Shown here: one piece after another, positions 42,875 to 53,159 of the stretch
How the letters are laid out: every line of letters starts with the position of its first letter
Numbering within the stretch: position 1 is the stretch's first letter
Origin: Rhodoferax sp.
Lineage (GTDB): Bacteria; Pseudomonadota; Gammaproteobacteria; Burkholderiales; Burkholderiaceae_C
NCBI GenBank assembly: GCA_030682475.1
Contig: JAUXOA010000002.1
Coordinates: 1 to 64,000 of the forward strand
Direction of reading: 5' to 3'
Length of the DNA stretch: 64,000 bases
Made by a program: the position numbers and the translations under genes
Notes under the pieces: model-generated
What the model was told of the DNA's origin: nothing
Seen by the model: only the letters and a program-made list of their open reading frames with translations
Databases searched by the model: none

Positions 42875-44487
42875 CACCAACTACCCAATATTTTGACGTG
42901 CTGATTGTCGGCAGCGGCCTGGCCGGACTGAGTGCCGCCTTGCTGCTGGCCCCGAGTCAGCGCGTGGCCGTGATCACCAAACGCGCCGTGCAGGAAGGCT
43001 CCAGCGGCTGGGCCCAGGGCGGCATTGCTGCGGTGTGGAGCAAGGACGACAGCTTTGACGCCCACGTGGACGACACACTGGTCGCGGGTGCCGGCCTGTG
43101 CAATCTTGAAGCTACCCGTTTCGTGGTGGAGCAAGCGCCGCAGGCCATTGCCTGGCTGCAAACCATGGGTGTGCCTTTTTCCGAAGAAGCCGGCCAGTTG
43201 CACCTGACGCGCGAAGGTGGTCACAGTGCGCGGCGCATTGTGCATGTGACCGACGCCACCGGCGCAGCCGTGCAGCGCACCCTGATTGAGCGCGTGCGCC
43301 AGACCCCCAACATCACCCTGTTCGAGCACCACACGCTGGTCGACCTGATCACCAGCGCCAAACTGGCCGGGCATGGCACCAACGCCGCCAACCCAAGCCC
43401 CAGCGCGAGCGAGCACTCCAACCACTGTCTGGGCCTGTATGCACTGGACGAAGCCACCGACCAGGTGCTGACCTTCAGCGCCCCGCACACCATCCTGGCG
43501 ACCGGCGGCGCCGGCAAGGTCTACCTCTACACCACCAACCCCGATACCGCCACCGGCGACGGCATTGCCGCCGCCTGGCGCGCCGGCTGCCGGGTGCAGA
43601 ACATGGAGTTCATCCAGTTTCATCCGACCTGCCTGTACCACCCGCACGCCAAATCATTTTTGATCAGTGAAGCGGTGCGCGGCGAAGGCGGTCGCCTGCT
43701 GTTGCCCGATGGCACGCGCTTCATGCCGCAGCACGACGCGCGCTTGGAGTTGGCGCCGCGTGACGTGGTGGCGCGCGCCATCGATTTCGAGATGAAAAAG
43801 GGCGGGCTCGACTGCGTCTACCTGGACATTTCGCACCAGCCGCTGGCCTTTCTGCAAGAGCATTTCCCCAATATCTACGCGCGCTGCCTGGAGCTTGGCA
43901 TTGACATCTCCAAACAAGCCATTCCGGTGGTGCCTGCAGCGCACTACACCTGCGGCGGTGTCATGGCCGATCTGGCCGGACGCACCGATTTAGGCGGCCT
44001 GTATGCGATCGGTGAAACCGCCTGCAGCGGCCTGCACGGCGCCAACCGGCTGGCGAGCAACTCGCTGGTGGAATGCATGGTGTTTGCCAAAGCCACGGCA
44101 CAGGCTATTCACCACACCACAGTGGCAACAGCGCCCGCGCTGCCGGCCTGGGACGACAGCCGCGTAACCGACGCCGACGAAGCCGTGGTGATCTCGCACA
44201 ACTGGGATGAGTTGCGCCGCTTCATGTGGGACTACGTGGGCATTGTGCGCACCAACAAGCGGCTCGAGCGCGCCGCCCACCGCATTGCGCTGCTCAAGAG
44301 TGAAATTCAGGAGTTTTACGCCCATTTTCACGTCACGCGTGACTTGCTGGAGTTGCGCAATCTGGTGCAGGTGGCCGACTTGATTGTGCGCAGCGCCCAG
44401 GCCCGCCACGAGAGCCGCGGCCTGCATTTCAGCCGCGATTACCCGCAGCTCAACCCCGAAGCACGCGACACCGTGCTGACACCCTGA
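42871..44487 (+). CDS. nadB: L-aspartate oxidase
   Basis: Oxidises L-aspartate to iminoaspartate, the first step of de novo NAD synthesis. The 538-residue flavoprotein begins with the FAD dinucleotide fold VLIVGSGLAGLSAALLL. It has SSGWAQGGIAAV, the active-site HSARRIVH, and the HGANRLASNSLVECMVFA block, and ends with a helical domain. A cluster of polar residues near 170-190 (NAANPSPSASEHSN) is a surface-loop extension. It overlaps scpA by 4 bp and is followed by panD. Confidence 0.95.
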   Translation: MTPTTQYFDVLIVGSGLAGLSAALLLAPSQRVAVITKRAVQEGSSGWAQGGIAAVWSKDDSFDAHVDDTLVAGAGLCNLEATRFVVEQAPQAIAWLQTMGVPFSEEAGQLHLTREGGHSARRIVHVTDATGAAVQRTLIERVRQTPNITLFEHHTLVDLITSAKLAGHGTNAANPSPSASEHSNHCLGLYALDEATDQVLTFSAPHTILATGGAGKVYLYTTNPDTATGDGIAAAWRAGCRVQNMEFIQFHPTCLYHPHAKSFLISEAVRGEGGRLLLPDGTRFMPQHDARLELAPRDVVARAIDFEMKKGGLDCVYLDISHQPLAFLQEHFPNIYARCLELGIDISKQAIPVVPAAHYTCGGVMADLAGRTDLGGLYAIGETACSGLHGANRLASNSLVECMVFAKATAQAIHHTTVATAPALPAWDDSRVTDADEAVVISHNWDELRRFMWDYVGIVRTNKRLERAAHRIALLKSEIQEFYAHFHVTRDLLELRNLVQVADLIVRSAQARHESRGLHFSRDYPQLNPEARDTVLTP

Positions 44488-44520
44488 GCGAACGCAGCCG
44501 CTTTTTCAGTGAGAAAAACC

Positions 44521-44901
44521 ATGTTCCGAACCCTGCTCAAATCCAAGATTCACCGCGCCACCGTCACCCACTGCGAGCTGCATTACGAAGGCTCCTGCGC
44601 CATCGACGAAGACCTGCTGGACGCGGCCAACATTGCCCCGAATGAACAGATCCACATCTGGAACATCAACAACGGTGAACGCTTTGTCACCTATGCCATC
44701 AAGGGCGAACGCGGCTCCGGCATGATTTCGGTCAACGGCTCAGCCGCCCGGCGCGCCGCCGTGGGCGACCTGATCATCATCGCCGCCTTTGCGCAGGTGC
44801 ACAACGATCAAGTGGCCGGGCATGAACCCGAGTTGGTGTTTGTCGACGACAACAACCGGCAGACTGAGTTGCGCCACCAGGTGCCAACCCAGCGCCTGTG
44901 A
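44521..44901 (+). CDS. panD: aspartate 1-decarboxylase
   Basis: Makes beta-alanine for pantothenate from L-aspartate. The 126-residue pro-enzyme carries the self-cleavage site in [10 protein letters not shown]: the G-S bond yields the pyruvoyl cofactor from Ser25. The beta-barrel blocks [18 protein letters not shown] and [17 protein letters not shown] follow. The ATG at 44521 is chosen over a GTG four codons upstream. Its stop overlaps the start of the bioA remnant. Confidence 0.95.
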   Translation: MFRTLLKSKIHRATVTHCELHYEGSCAIDEDLLDAANIAPNEQIHIWNINNGERFVTYAIKGERGSGMISVNGSAARRAAVGDLIIIAAFAQVHNDQVAGHEPELVFVDDNNRQTELRHQVPTQRL

Positions 44902-44999
44902 TGACCCGACCCGACGACCACTCTGCCAGCTCGCTGGTTGAACGCAGCCTGGCCTCTATTTGGCACCCCTGCACCCAGAACCCAGCCCAGCCGCGGTGA
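44901..44999 (+). pseudogene. bioA: bioA remnant (N-terminal 32 residues)
   Basis: A short frame with an ATG overlapping the panD stop reads [20 protein letters not shown] and then WHPCTQ. This matches the conserved N-terminus of adenosylmethionine-8-amino-7-oxononanoate aminotransferase (E. coli BioA has a corresponding WHPYT). It then reads NPAQPR and stops. The remaining roughly 400 codons are gone, leaving bioB about 75 bp downstream. A functional bioA, if present, must be elsewhere. Confidence 0.7.
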
Positions 45000-45075
45000 C
45001 CGCGCACCTGGACCCTGCGGCCTTAACCGCCCTTTTTTCATCATTTTTTCTTCCCTTACCTCTTAAAAAAACAAC

Positions 45076-46113
45076 ATGACCATCATTTCCATCATTCCCG
45101 TTTCAACGCTGCGTCCCGCCCCTGCGCGAACAGCCGCCCCCGAAGCCTCCCAACGCTGGTCTGTCGCGAACATCGAAGCCTTGTACGCGCTGTCCTTCCT
45201 GGATCTGCTGTATCAAGCCCAGCAAGTGCACCGCGAACACTTTGACGCCAACGAGGTGCAGTTATCCACGCTGCTGTCCATCAAGACCGGCGGCTGTGCC
45301 GAGGACTGCGGTTACTGCCCGCAATCGTCCCACTTCGAAACCGGCGTCGAAGCCAGCAAGCTGATGCCCTTGGCCGAGGTGGTGGTGGCGGCACAGGCGG
45401 CCAAAGCCCAGGGTGCAACCCGCTTTTGCATGGGCGCGGCCTGGCGCAGCCCGAAAGAGCGCGACATGGAACGCGTGACCGAGATGGTGCGCGAGGTCCG
45501 CGCCCTGGGCCTGGAGACCTGCATGACGCTGGGCATGCTCGAAGCGGAACAGGCCCAGGCACTGAAGCACGCCGGGCTGGACTACTACAACCACAACCTG
45601 GACAGCGCGCCCGAGTTCTATGAACGCATCATCAGCACCCGCACCTACCAGGACCGGCTCGACACACTGGGCCACGTGCGCGACGCCGGCATCAACGTCT
45701 GCTGCGGCGGCATCGTCGGCATGGGTGAAACCCGTGGCGAGCGCGCCGGCCTGATAGCGCAACTGGCCAACCTTGACCCGTACCCCGAATCGGTGCCGAT
45801 CAATAACCTGATCGCGGTGGCGGGCACGCCACTGGCAAACGCCGAACCACTGGACCCATTTGAGTTCGTGCGTACGATTGCGGTGGCGCGCATTACCATG
45901 CCGCGCACCATGGTCCGGCTGTCGGCCGGGCGCGAGCAGATGGATGAAGCCTTGCAGGCGCTGTGCTTCGCGGCGGGTGCCAACTCAATCTTCTACGGCG
46001 ACAAGCTGCTCACCACCCGCAACCCGCAGGCCGATCGGGACCGTCAGCTCCTTGCTCGGCTGGGCTTGAAGGTGCAGGGGCAACGACCCGTAGCGCATCA
46101 CGCGCAGTGCTGA
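45076..46113 (+). CDS. bioB: biotin synthase
   Basis: Radical-SAM enzyme inserting sulfur into dethiobiotin. The 345-residue protein has the cluster motif [11 protein letters not shown] (CxxxCxxC, about 75-82) and the auxiliary-cluster region [14 protein letters not shown]. The family blocks [13 protein letters not shown] and GGIVGMGET are present, with the Arg ligand region [13 protein letters not shown]. The first 30 residues are a low-complexity extension before [10 protein letters not shown]. The stop overlaps an in-frame start leading into panB. Confidence 0.96.
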   Translation: MTIISIIPVSTLRPAPARTAAPEASQRWSVANIEALYALSFLDLLYQAQQVHREHFDANEVQLSTLLSIKTGGCAEDCGYCPQSSHFETGVEASKLMPLAEVVVAAQAAKAQGATRFCMGAAWRSPKERDMERVTEMVREVRALGLETCMTLGMLEAEQAQALKHAGLDYYNHNLDSAPEFYERIISTRTYQDRLDTLGHVRDAGINVCCGGIVGMGETRGERAGLIAQLANLDPYPESVPINNLIAVAGTPLANAEPLDPFEFVRTIAVARITMPRTMVRLSAGREQMDEALQALCFAAGANSIFYGDKLLTTRNPQADRDRQLLARLGLKVQGQRPVAHHAQC

Positions 46114-46274
46114 TGCGTGCCGTGTTGCAGCGGCTGGCACCTCACATTGAGAACGAGGTGCGCGAGCTGCTTGACCAAGTCGAAAACGACCCCGCCTTTG
46201 ACTTCCAGCAGCCGACGATTCCAAAGCCCGACAGGCTGCTAGACTCGCTGCACCATTTAATTCGTCCACCGCCC

Positions 46275-47162
46275 ATGGCCATGAACACCCCCGCTTCAGA
46301 TCCCGCTTCGCCCTACGGCACGCTGCCGCCCGCTTCAGTCCCGGCATTGCGCAAGCCGATCAGCCTGCCACGCCTGATGGAAATGCATGGTCGCGGTGAA
46401 AAAATCACCATGCTCACGGCCTATGACGCCACCTTTGCCGCCATGGCCGACGCAGCGGGCGTGGAATGCATTTTGGTAGGTGATTCGCTGGGCATGGTGT
46501 GCCAGGGCCTCTCCAGCACCGTGGGCGTCACGCTGGAGACCATGCGCTACCACGTGGAGAGCGTGACGCGCGGCGTGCGCCGGGTGCAGGGCACCGCCTG
46601 GATCATTGGCGACCTGCCCTTTGCTTCTTACCATGAATCGAAGGAACAGGCCCTGCGCAGCGCCGCCGTGCTGCTGCAGGCCGGTGCCCACATGGTCAAG
46701 CTGGAGGGCGGCGGCTGGACCGCGGACACCGTGCGTTTTCTGGTGCAGCGCGGTATCCTTGTGTGCGCCCATCTGGGCCTGACGCCGCAAACCGTGCACG
46801 CCCTGGGCGGCTACCGGGTGCAAGGCAAGACCGCCGAAGCAGCCGCCACCTTGAGGCGCCAGGCGCACGAACTGCAGGATGCCGGCGCCGCGCTGCTGGT
46901 GCTGGAGATGGTGCCGGCCGCCCTAGCCGCCGAACTCACGGCTGAGTTGCTGCATTGCCCCACGATCGGCATTGGCGCCGGCAAAGACACGGCCGGCCAG
47001 GTGCTGGTGCTGCACGACATGCTGGGGCTGAACCTGGGCAAGATGCCCAGGTTCGTACGCAACTTCATGAGCGGTGCGCCCGGCATTCGTGAAGCCATGC
47101 AGGCCTACGTGGCGGCCGTGAAGAACGGCACCTTTCCCGACAACACCCAACACGCCTGGTAA
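46275..47162 (+). CDS. panB: 3-methyl-2-oxobutanoate hydroxymethyltransferase
   Basis: First committed step of pantoate synthesis: adds a one-carbon group from methylene-tetrahydrofolate to ketoisovalerate. The 295-residue protein has [12 protein letters not shown], the metal-site LVGDSLGMV, the AHMVKLEGG lysine/glutamate block and [15 protein letters not shown]. Start choice is open: ATG at 46275 or 46281 fits the family. The same frame is open back to an ATG at 46113 overlapping the bioB stop, which would add 54 residues of unrecognised sequence. Confidence 0.93.
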   Translation: MAMNTPASDPASPYGTLPPASVPALRKPISLPRLMEMHGRGEKITMLTAYDATFAAMADAAGVECILVGDSLGMVCQGLSSTVGVTLETMRYHVESVTRGVRRVQGTAWIIGDLPFASYHESKEQALRSAAVLLQAGAHMVKLEGGGWTADTVRFLVQRGILVCAHLGLTPQTVHALGGYRVQGKTAEAAATLRRQAHELQDAGAALLVLEMVPAALAAELTAELLHCPTIGIGAGKDTAGQVLVLHDMLGLNLGKMPRFVRNFMSGAPGIREAMQAYVAAVKNGTFPDNTQHAW

Positions 47163-48041
<879 letters not shown>

Positions 48042-48090
48042 ACCTTAAGCGCCGTAGAAGCCTTATCGGTCACCAAAAGCAAAATGAAGC

Positions 48091-48143
48091 TCCCCTCTTT
48101 CGCCCGGCGGGGCGAGAGAGGGGCTGGGGGAGTGAGTGGGGGA
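48091..48143. repeat. dispersed CCCTCTTTCGCC...GAGAGAGGGG palindromic element
   Basis: A GC-rich hairpin (CCTCTTTCGCCC pairing with GGGGCGAGAGAGG) is followed by CTGGGGGAGTGAG. It lies in the 107-bp space between the convergent panC and nadA genes, where it may act as a bidirectional terminator. It is related to the element inside metG, in reverse orientation. Confidence 0.75.
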
Positions 48144-48148
48144 AAAGC

Positions 48149-49294
48149 TCACGCAGCCCCGATAAGGGGCACCAGACTACCCGCATCCCGCCCCCCCTTG
48201 AGCGCCGAAGTGAATGCCAACATGCGGTCAATCGGCAGCCGGGCGCGCAGGCCTAACGCGGGGTCCACGTGGACTTCATTGGCGCCCGTTTCCAGCACAC
48301 GGGCCACGTCCGCCAGGCCGTTCATGGCCATCCAGGGACAATGGGCGCAGCTCTTGCAGGTGGCGCTGTTGCCGGCCGTCGGCGCCTCAAGAAACACCTT
48401 GCCCGGATTGAGGGTGCGCAACTTGTGCATCATGCCCTTGTCGGTGGCCACAATGAACTCTTTGGCATCCATCTCATGCGCCGCCTTCAGAATGCCCGAG
48501 GTGGAACCGACCGCATCCGCCAGCGCCACCACATCGGCCGGTGACTCGGGGTGCACCAGCACCTTGGCCTTCGGATGTTCTTTTTTCAGGGCAGCCAGCT
48601 CAAACGCCTTGAACTCGTCGTGCACGATGCACGAACCGCCCCACATCACCATGTCGGCCCCGGTTTCACGCTGAACGTAAGCGCCCAAATGCCGATCCGG
48701 CGCCCACAGGATCTTGTGGCCCCTGTCTTTGAGCGCACGCACGATGTCCACAGCACAACTGGAGGTCACCAGCCAGTCGGACCGCGCCTTCACTGCCGCG
48801 CTGGTATTGGCGTAGACCACCACGGTGCGGTCCGGGTGGGCATCGCAAAAGGCACTGAATTCGTCGATCGGACAACCCAGATCGAGCGAACAGGTGGCGT
48901 CCAGGTCTGGCATCAGGACGCGTTTTTCTGGCGAGAGGATTTTGGACGTCTCGCCCATGAAGCGTACCCCCGACACCAGCAGTGTGGTGGCCGGATGATC
49001 ACGCCCGAAACGGGCCATCTCCAGCGAATCGCTGACGATACCGCCGGTTTCTTCAGCCAGGTCCTGCAAATCCGGATGCACGTAGTAGTGCGACACCATC
49101 ACCGCCTTGCGTTCTTTCAGCAAGCGGCGAATTTTGTCTTTCAGCGCAGTGCGCTCGATCGGGCCAGGCTCCACCGGCACACGGGCCCAAGCATGTTTGG
49201 TGGCCTTGGTGGCGCACACCCCGCCGACGGGCACCGCATCCGGTTGCGGCTGCTCGTATTCGACATCCATCACGGTGTTGGAAACTGTATTCAT
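48149..49294 (-). CDS. nadA: quinolinate synthase
   Basis: Condenses iminoaspartate and dihydroxyacetone phosphate to quinolinate, step two of NAD synthesis. The 381-residue protein has the three [4Fe-4S] cysteines in [20 protein letters not shown] and the C-terminal [13 protein letters not shown]. The substrate blocks [19 protein letters not shown] and [16 protein letters not shown] are also present. The N-terminus (first 40 residues) is a family extension. It is followed by nadC on the same strand upstream, so nadC-nadA form a minus-strand unit. Confidence 0.95.
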   Translation of the reverse strand: MNTVSNTVMDVEYEQPQPDAVPVGGVCATKATKHAWARVPVEPGPIERTALKDKIRRLLKERKAVMVSHYYVHPDLQDLAEETGGIVSDSLEMARFGRDHPATTLLVSGVRFMGETSKILSPEKRVLMPDLDATCSLDLGCPIDEFSAFCDAHPDRTVVVYANTSAAVKARSDWLVTSSCAVDIVRALKDRGHKILWAPDRHLGAYVQRETGADMVMWGGSCIVHDEFKAFELAALKKEHPKAKVLVHPESPADVVALADAVGSTSGILKAAHEMDAKEFIVATDKGMMHKLRTLNPGKVFLEAPTAGNSATCKSCAHCPWMAMNGLADVARVLETGANEVHVDPALGLRARLPIDRMLAFTSALKGGRDAGSLVPLIGAA

Positions 49295-49337
49295 CACAAA
49301 CCTGCTAGTGAAGTTTCAGTGGAGTACTCGCCTGTAC

Positions 49338-50231
49338 TCAAGTTATGTCGGAACTAAAACGCATGGAAAAATCGATCGCCTTGACGTCTTTGGTCAGGGC
49401 ACCCATCGATATCTGGTCGACGCCAGTGGCAGCAATATCGCACACCGTGGACAGATTCACACCGCCCGACGCCTCCAGAATCGCCCGCCCGGCGTTGATT
49501 TGCACTGCCTCGCGCAGCATAATCAAATTCATGTTGTCGAGCAATACCATGGTGGCACCGGCGTTCAAGGCTTCTGCCAACTGGGCCAGTGTTTCGACCT
49601 CGATCTCGACAAACTTCGCCGTCGGCGCCAGCGTAGCGGCGCGTTGCAGCACGGCCCTTATGCCACCCGCCGCCGCAATGTGGTTTTCCTTGATCAGCAC
49701 CGCATCAAACAAGCCGATACGGTGATTCGTGCCGCCGCCGGTGCGCACCGCATATTTCTGCGCCAATCGCAAACCGGGCAGTGTCTTGCGGGTATCCACA
49801 ATCTGCGCGTGCTTGCCCGGCACGCCCTGCACGGCTTGTACATAGCTGGCGGTTTTGGTGGCCACCGCGCTGAGCAGTTGCAGAAAATTGAGCGCGCTAC
49901 GCTCCGCTGTCAACAGCGCGCGCGCCAAGCCCTCCATCTCCAGCACCACCTGATCGGGCGCGCAACGCTGGCCTTCCTGCACCCGCCAGCGCAGGCGTAC
50001 GCCCGGATCGAGTTGTTGCAGCGTGGCCTGGACCCACGGGGTGCCACAAATGATGGCCGCTTCGCGCGCCAGGATATGGGCCCGGGCGCGGCGAGTGGGG
50101 TCAATCAAAGCGGCCGTCAGGTCGCCTGCGCCCACATCTTCCTGCAAAGCCCGGGCCGCATCGGCGCGGGCTAAAGCGGCTACGGCATCATGGGAAAAGT
50201 CGAAAAAATGAATCATCAAAGTTACACCCAT
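49338..50231 (-). CDS. nadC: nicotinate-nucleotide pyrophosphorylase (quinolinate phosphoribosyltransferase)
   Basis: Converts quinolinate and PRPP to nicotinate mononucleotide, completing the NadB-NadA-NadC route. The 297-residue protein has LQEDVGAGDLTAALI at the N-terminus, ERSALNFLQLLSAVAT, the RKTLPGLR phosphate-binding block and LDNMNLIMLREAV, with EASGGVNLSTV near the end. The ATG at 50231 is listed; an ATG at 50216 is also plausible. A composite repeat separates it from gpsA. Confidence 0.94.
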   Translation of the reverse strand: MGVTLMIHFFDFSHDAVAALARADAARALQEDVGAGDLTAALIDPTRRARAHILAREAAIICGTPWVQATLQQLDPGVRLRWRVQEGQRCAPDQVVLEMEGLARALLTAERSALNFLQLLSAVATKTASYVQAVQGVPGKHAQIVDTRKTLPGLRLAQKYAVRTGGGTNHRIGLFDAVLIKENHIAAAGGIRAVLQRAATLAPTAKFVEIEVETLAQLAEALNAGATMVLLDNMNLIMLREAVQINAGRAILEASGGVNLSTVCDIAATGVDQISMGALTKDVKAIDFSMRFSSDIT

Positions 50232-50237
50232 CTTAAT

Positions 50238-50365
50238 CAGTTGAGGACAGAGCTAGCGGACAGCCGACATCCATTTTCAAGTTGAGGACAGAGCTGGTTC
50301 GCTTCGCGTAACTGCGGTCTGTCCCGCAATCTGTTCGGCTTGTAGCTGCGGTCTGTCCCGCAAAT
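50238..50365. repeat. composite GTTGAGGACAGAGC repeat between gpsA and nadC
   Basis: Three pieces lie in a row: a left half (50238-50280, GTTGAGGACAGAGCTAGC then GACAGCCGACATCC), a full unit (50281-50330) and a right half (50341-50363, GGTCTGTCCCGCAA). The arrangement looks like a full unit inserted inside an older copy. The same order occurs at 52337-52456 and, inverted, at 52933-53045. Confidence 0.88.
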
Positions 50366-50367
50366 TC

Positions 50368-51396
50368 TCACACAAGTTCCGCCGTCGGCTCGCGCCCCAT
50401 CAGCAGCGCCACGGCCTGAACCGGTTGGATCTGGCCATCCAGCAAAGCCACCACCGCCTGCGCAATCGGCATCTCCACGCCAAGACTGACAGCGCGCTGC
50501 ACCACGGTTCGAGCGCAATAAACACCTTCGGCCACATGGCCCAGTGAGGCCACCGCCTGTTGCAGGGTCTGGCCTCGGGCCAGCGCCAGACCGACCTGGC
50601 GATTGCGTGACAAATCGCCGGTGGCGGTGAGCACCAGGTCGCCCAGGCCACTCAAGCCCATGAACGTTTCAACCCGGGCACCTAAACCCACGCCCAGACG
50701 CGTCATCTCGGCCAGGCCACGGGTAATCAGTGCCGCACGGGCATTGAGGCCCAAATTCAGGCCGTCACACAAGCCAGTGGCAATCGCCAGCACATTTTTA
50801 ACCGCGCCACCCACTTCCACGCCCACCATATCGTCATTGGCATAGACCCGCAGCGTTGGGCTGTGAAAAGCCGCCACCAGGGTGAGGCGCACCGCCGCAT
50901 GCACACTGGCGGCCACCAGGGCCGTCGGCTGACCCCGGGCCACTTCCTGCGCAAAGCTGGGACCGCTGAGTACGCCCGCTATCAAATCAGGGGCCGCTTG
51001 TGCTTGTATTTCATGGGCCAGCAGCCCATAAGATTGGAATGAAGTAGCGGCTTCAAAGCCCTTGCACAACCAGGCCACCGGCACCCGGCAGCTACGCAGT
51101 AGCACCAACATGCCGCGCAGCCCTGCCATCGGCGTGGCCACGATGACCAGATCAGCCCCAAGCAAGAGGCTGTCGCGTTGCTCTGGGTTGGCCAAGTTGA
51201 GCGAGCTGACAGCCAGCATGGGCGGCAGCGTAATGCCAGGCAAGTAGCGCACATTTTCACGCTCGGTCTGCATGGCAGAGGCCTGACTGGCATCACGCGC
51301 CCACAAGGTCACGGCGTGCTGGGCGAGCGGGTTGCTGGCCGCACTCACCGCCAGCGCCGTACCCCAAGCACCGGCCCCAAGCACTGCGATTTTCAT
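50368..51396 (-). CDS. gpsA: glycerol-3-phosphate dehydrogenase [NAD(P)+]
   Basis: Makes sn-glycerol-3-phosphate for phospholipids. The 342-residue protein has the N-terminal dinucleotide fold [12 protein letters not shown], then the VSKG-type block [10 protein letters not shown] and [17 protein letters not shown]. The catalytic region reads [16 protein letters not shown], followed by the [20 protein letters not shown] block. It is the last gene of the minus-strand secB-gpsA unit. Confidence 0.94.
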   Translation of the reverse strand: MKIAVLGAGAWGTALAVSAASNPLAQHAVTLWARDASQASAMQTERENVRYLPGITLPPMLAVSSLNLANPEQRDSLLLGADLVIVATPMAGLRGMLVLLRSCRVPVAWLCKGFEAATSFQSYGLLAHEIQAQAAPDLIAGVLSGPSFAQEVARGQPTALVAASVHAAVRLTLVAAFHSPTLRVYANDDMVGVEVGGAVKNVLAIATGLCDGLNLGLNARAALITRGLAEMTRLGVGLGARVETFMGLSGLGDLVLTATGDLSRNRQVGLALARGQTLQQAVASLGHVAEGVYCARTVVQRAVSLGVEMPIAQAVVALLDGQIQPVQAVALLMGREPTAELV

Positions 51397-51448
51397 AGTA
51401 TGTTACGTAATGAATTCGGGGGCTAGAATGCCAAATGGTTGCCGACCT

Positions 51449-51919
51449 TTACTGGGTGACGGTGCGCGGCGCATCCTCGGCAACGGCGGTCTGTTGCTGT
51501 TGCTGTTGCTGTTCGTACATCGCCTGGAAATTGATTTCCGATAGATGCACGGGAGAAAAGCCGCCCCGCTGGATCAGGTCAGCCACGTTGCCGCGCAGAT
51601 AGGGGTAAACGATTTGGGGACAGGCGATGCCCATGATCTGGCTCATCTGCTCTTGCGGTAAATTGCGAATCTCGAAAATACCGGCTTGCGTGGCTTCCAC
51701 CAGGAACACGGTTTTGTCCTTGATCTTGGTTTGCACGGTGGCAGTGACCGTCACCTCGAAAATACCCTCAGCCACCGGCGCGGCGTTCACGCCCAACTGG
51801 ATGTCCACGGTGGGGGACTCCTGCTCCAGCAGGATGGCGGGTGAGTTGGGCTGCTCCAGGGACGTTTCTTTGAGGTAAACACGCTGAATCAGGAAAATGG
51901 GGTCTAGTTGGTCGGACAT
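51449..51919 (-). CDS. secB: protein-export chaperone SecB
   Basis: Holds precursor proteins unfolded and hands them to SecA. The 156-residue protein shows the family core: [37 protein letters not shown], then [20 protein letters not shown] and the [17 protein letters not shown] end. A glutamine run (QQQQQQQ) lies in the C-terminal tail and is encoded by a repetitive stretch around 51490-51515. A full palindromic repeat precedes it. Confidence 0.95.
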   Translation of the reverse strand: MSDQLDPIFLIQRVYLKETSLEQPNSPAILLEQESPTVDIQLGVNAAPVAEGIFEVTVTATVQTKIKDKTVFLVEATQAGIFEIRNLPQEQMSQIMGIACPQIVYPYLRGNVADLIQRGGFSPVHLSEINFQAMYEQQQQQQQTAVAEDAPRTVTQ

Positions 51920-51932
51920 GGGGCTCCTTAAT

Positions 51933-51983
51933 TAGTTGAGGACAGAGCTAGCTCGCTTCGCGTAGCTGTGGTCTGTCCCGCAA
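51933..51983. repeat. single GTTGAGGACAGAGC repeat unit between secB and grxC
   Basis: A full unit from GTTGAGGACAGAGC to GGTCTGTCCCGCAA with inner complementary AGCTA/TAGCT. It lies immediately upstream of secB in the intergenic space after grxC. Confidence 0.85.
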
Positions 51984-52053
51984 GATTTCAGTTAACAAAG
52001 CCCGCTCTGGCATATCTTGAGCGGGCACACGATCGGAATCGGGGGAGATTATC

Positions 52054-52317
52054 TCAGGTGACGGCGCTCAGCAGAAGCGTCAACCCCCCCTGCCCGTCGA
52101 GCGCCATCAGATCATCACAGCCACCCACGTGCGTCTGGCCAATGAAAATCTGGGGCACGGAGCGCCGACCGGTGATCTCCATCATCTTCATGCGCTGAGC
52201 TGGATCGATGTCGATGCGGATTTCTTCAATCTGCTCCACGCCTTTGGACTTGAGAATCTGCTTGGCGCGAACGCAGTAGGGGCAGACTGAGGTGGTGTAC
52301 ATCGTGACGGTTTGCAT
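52054..52317 (-). CDS. grxC: glutaredoxin 3
   Basis: An 87-residue thioltransferase that reduces disulfides with glutathione. The active site is CPYC in TTSVCPYCVRAKQIL (residues 12-15). The glutathione-binding TVP-type loop is RRSVPQIFIGQTHVGGCDDL. A third cysteine near residue 70 is common in Grx3. It is located between secB and a rhodanese, a conserved Burkholderiales neighbourhood. Confidence 0.94.
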   Translation of the reverse strand: MQTVTMYTTSVCPYCVRAKQILKSKGVEQIEEIRIDIDPAQRMKMMEITGRRSVPQIFIGQTHVGGCDDLMALDGQGGLTLLLSAVT

Positions 52318-52336
52318 GCGTGTTTTCTTTTTTAGT

Positions 52337-52456
52337 CAGTTGAGGACGGAGCTGGCAGACAACCAACATCCCGTTTCAAGTTGAGGACAAAGCTGGCTCG
52401 CTGCGCGTAGCTGCGGTCTGTCCCGCAAGGCTTCAGGATTCGGTCTGTCCCGCAAT
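52337..52456. repeat. composite GTTGAGGAC repeat between grxC and the rhodanese gene
   Basis: A left half (52338-52379) with GGCAGACAACCAACATCC, a full unit (52380-52430) and a right half (52441-52456). An almost identical composite lies in reverse orientation at 52933-53045, so the rhodanese gene is flanked by inverted copies of more than 100 bp. Confidence 0.88.
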
Positions 52457-52463
52457 TTTCATA

Positions 52464-52871
52464 TTAAACTTTTTCAACCGGCAGGTTGGCGGCCTTCCAG
52501 GCACCCAGGCCCCCAGCCAAAGACTGGGCCTGCTCATAGCCCAGTTTTTTGGCGATCCCCAGCGCGCGGTTTGAGCGGGCACCCGACCGGCACACCAAAA
52601 TGACCGGCAAGGCCTTGTTCTTCACCAAGGCGGGCAATTTTTCTTCGAGTTGATTCAAAGGAATGTTTTTGGCGCCACCCACATGACCGGCCGCGAACTC
52701 CTCGACTTCGCACACGTCAATAACCACCGCTTTCTCGCGGTTGATGAGCTGCACCGCACCGGCCGCAGTCAGCGAGCCCCCGGCAGCGCCTTTGAGCACA
52801 GGCCACACCAGCATGGCGCCAGAGGCCAACGCGATGGACATAAGCATCCAGTTGTCGATAATAAATTTCAC
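52464..52871 (-). CDS. membrane-anchored rhodanese-like protein
   Basis: A 135-residue single-domain rhodanese with an N-terminal membrane anchor (MLMSIALASGAMLVWPVL, about 9-26). The rhodanese domain starts near INREKAVVIDVCEVEEFAAG. The active-site loop is CRSGARSNRA with Cys at about 94, followed by LAGGLGAWKAANLPVEK. It could act as a sulfur carrier or in redox sensing at the membrane. The gene is flanked by inverted composite repeats. Confidence 0.9.
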   Translation of the reverse strand: MKFIIDNWMLMSIALASGAMLVWPVLKGAAGGSLTAAGAVQLINREKAVVIDVCEVEEFAAGHVGGAKNIPLNQLEEKLPALVKNKALPVILVCRSGARSNRALGIAKKLGYEQAQSLAGGLGAWKAANLPVEKV

Positions 52872-52932
52872 TTTTTACCTTTGTTAAATTCCTGAAATCC
52901 CGCCGGGCACAATCCAGTGCCTGGCGCATGTG

Positions 52933-53045
52933 GGACAGACCGAATCCTGAGACTTTGCGGGACAGACCGCAGTTACGCGAAGCGAACCAGCTCTGTCCTC
53001 AACTTGAAACGGGATGTTGGTTGTCTGCCAGCTCTGTCCCCAACT
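52933..53045. repeat. composite repeat, inverted, between the rhodanese gene and gpmA
   Basis: Read on the minus strand it has a left half with GGCAGACAACCAACATCC, a full unit and the right-half end GGTCTGTCCC. It is the mirror copy of 52337-52456. The two genes on either side are divergent, so both their promoters must lie within or beside this element. Confidence 0.88.
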
Positions 53046-53159
53046 GATTCAAGCGCTTATTTTAGAATAGAGGGGTGCTTCACGTATTCAGCCTTCGTTT
53101 TGCCCCGGCCCTGACCGCTGTTATTGCCGTCGTCATGGCTTCTGACCTTCCAAAAAACA

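Noticed and set aside
44999-45075. Weak hairpin with a T-run (GCGG-CCTTAA-CCGC then six Ts) before bioB
   Set aside because: The stem has only four base pairs. It may be a leftover of the deletion junction of bioA rather than a working terminator.
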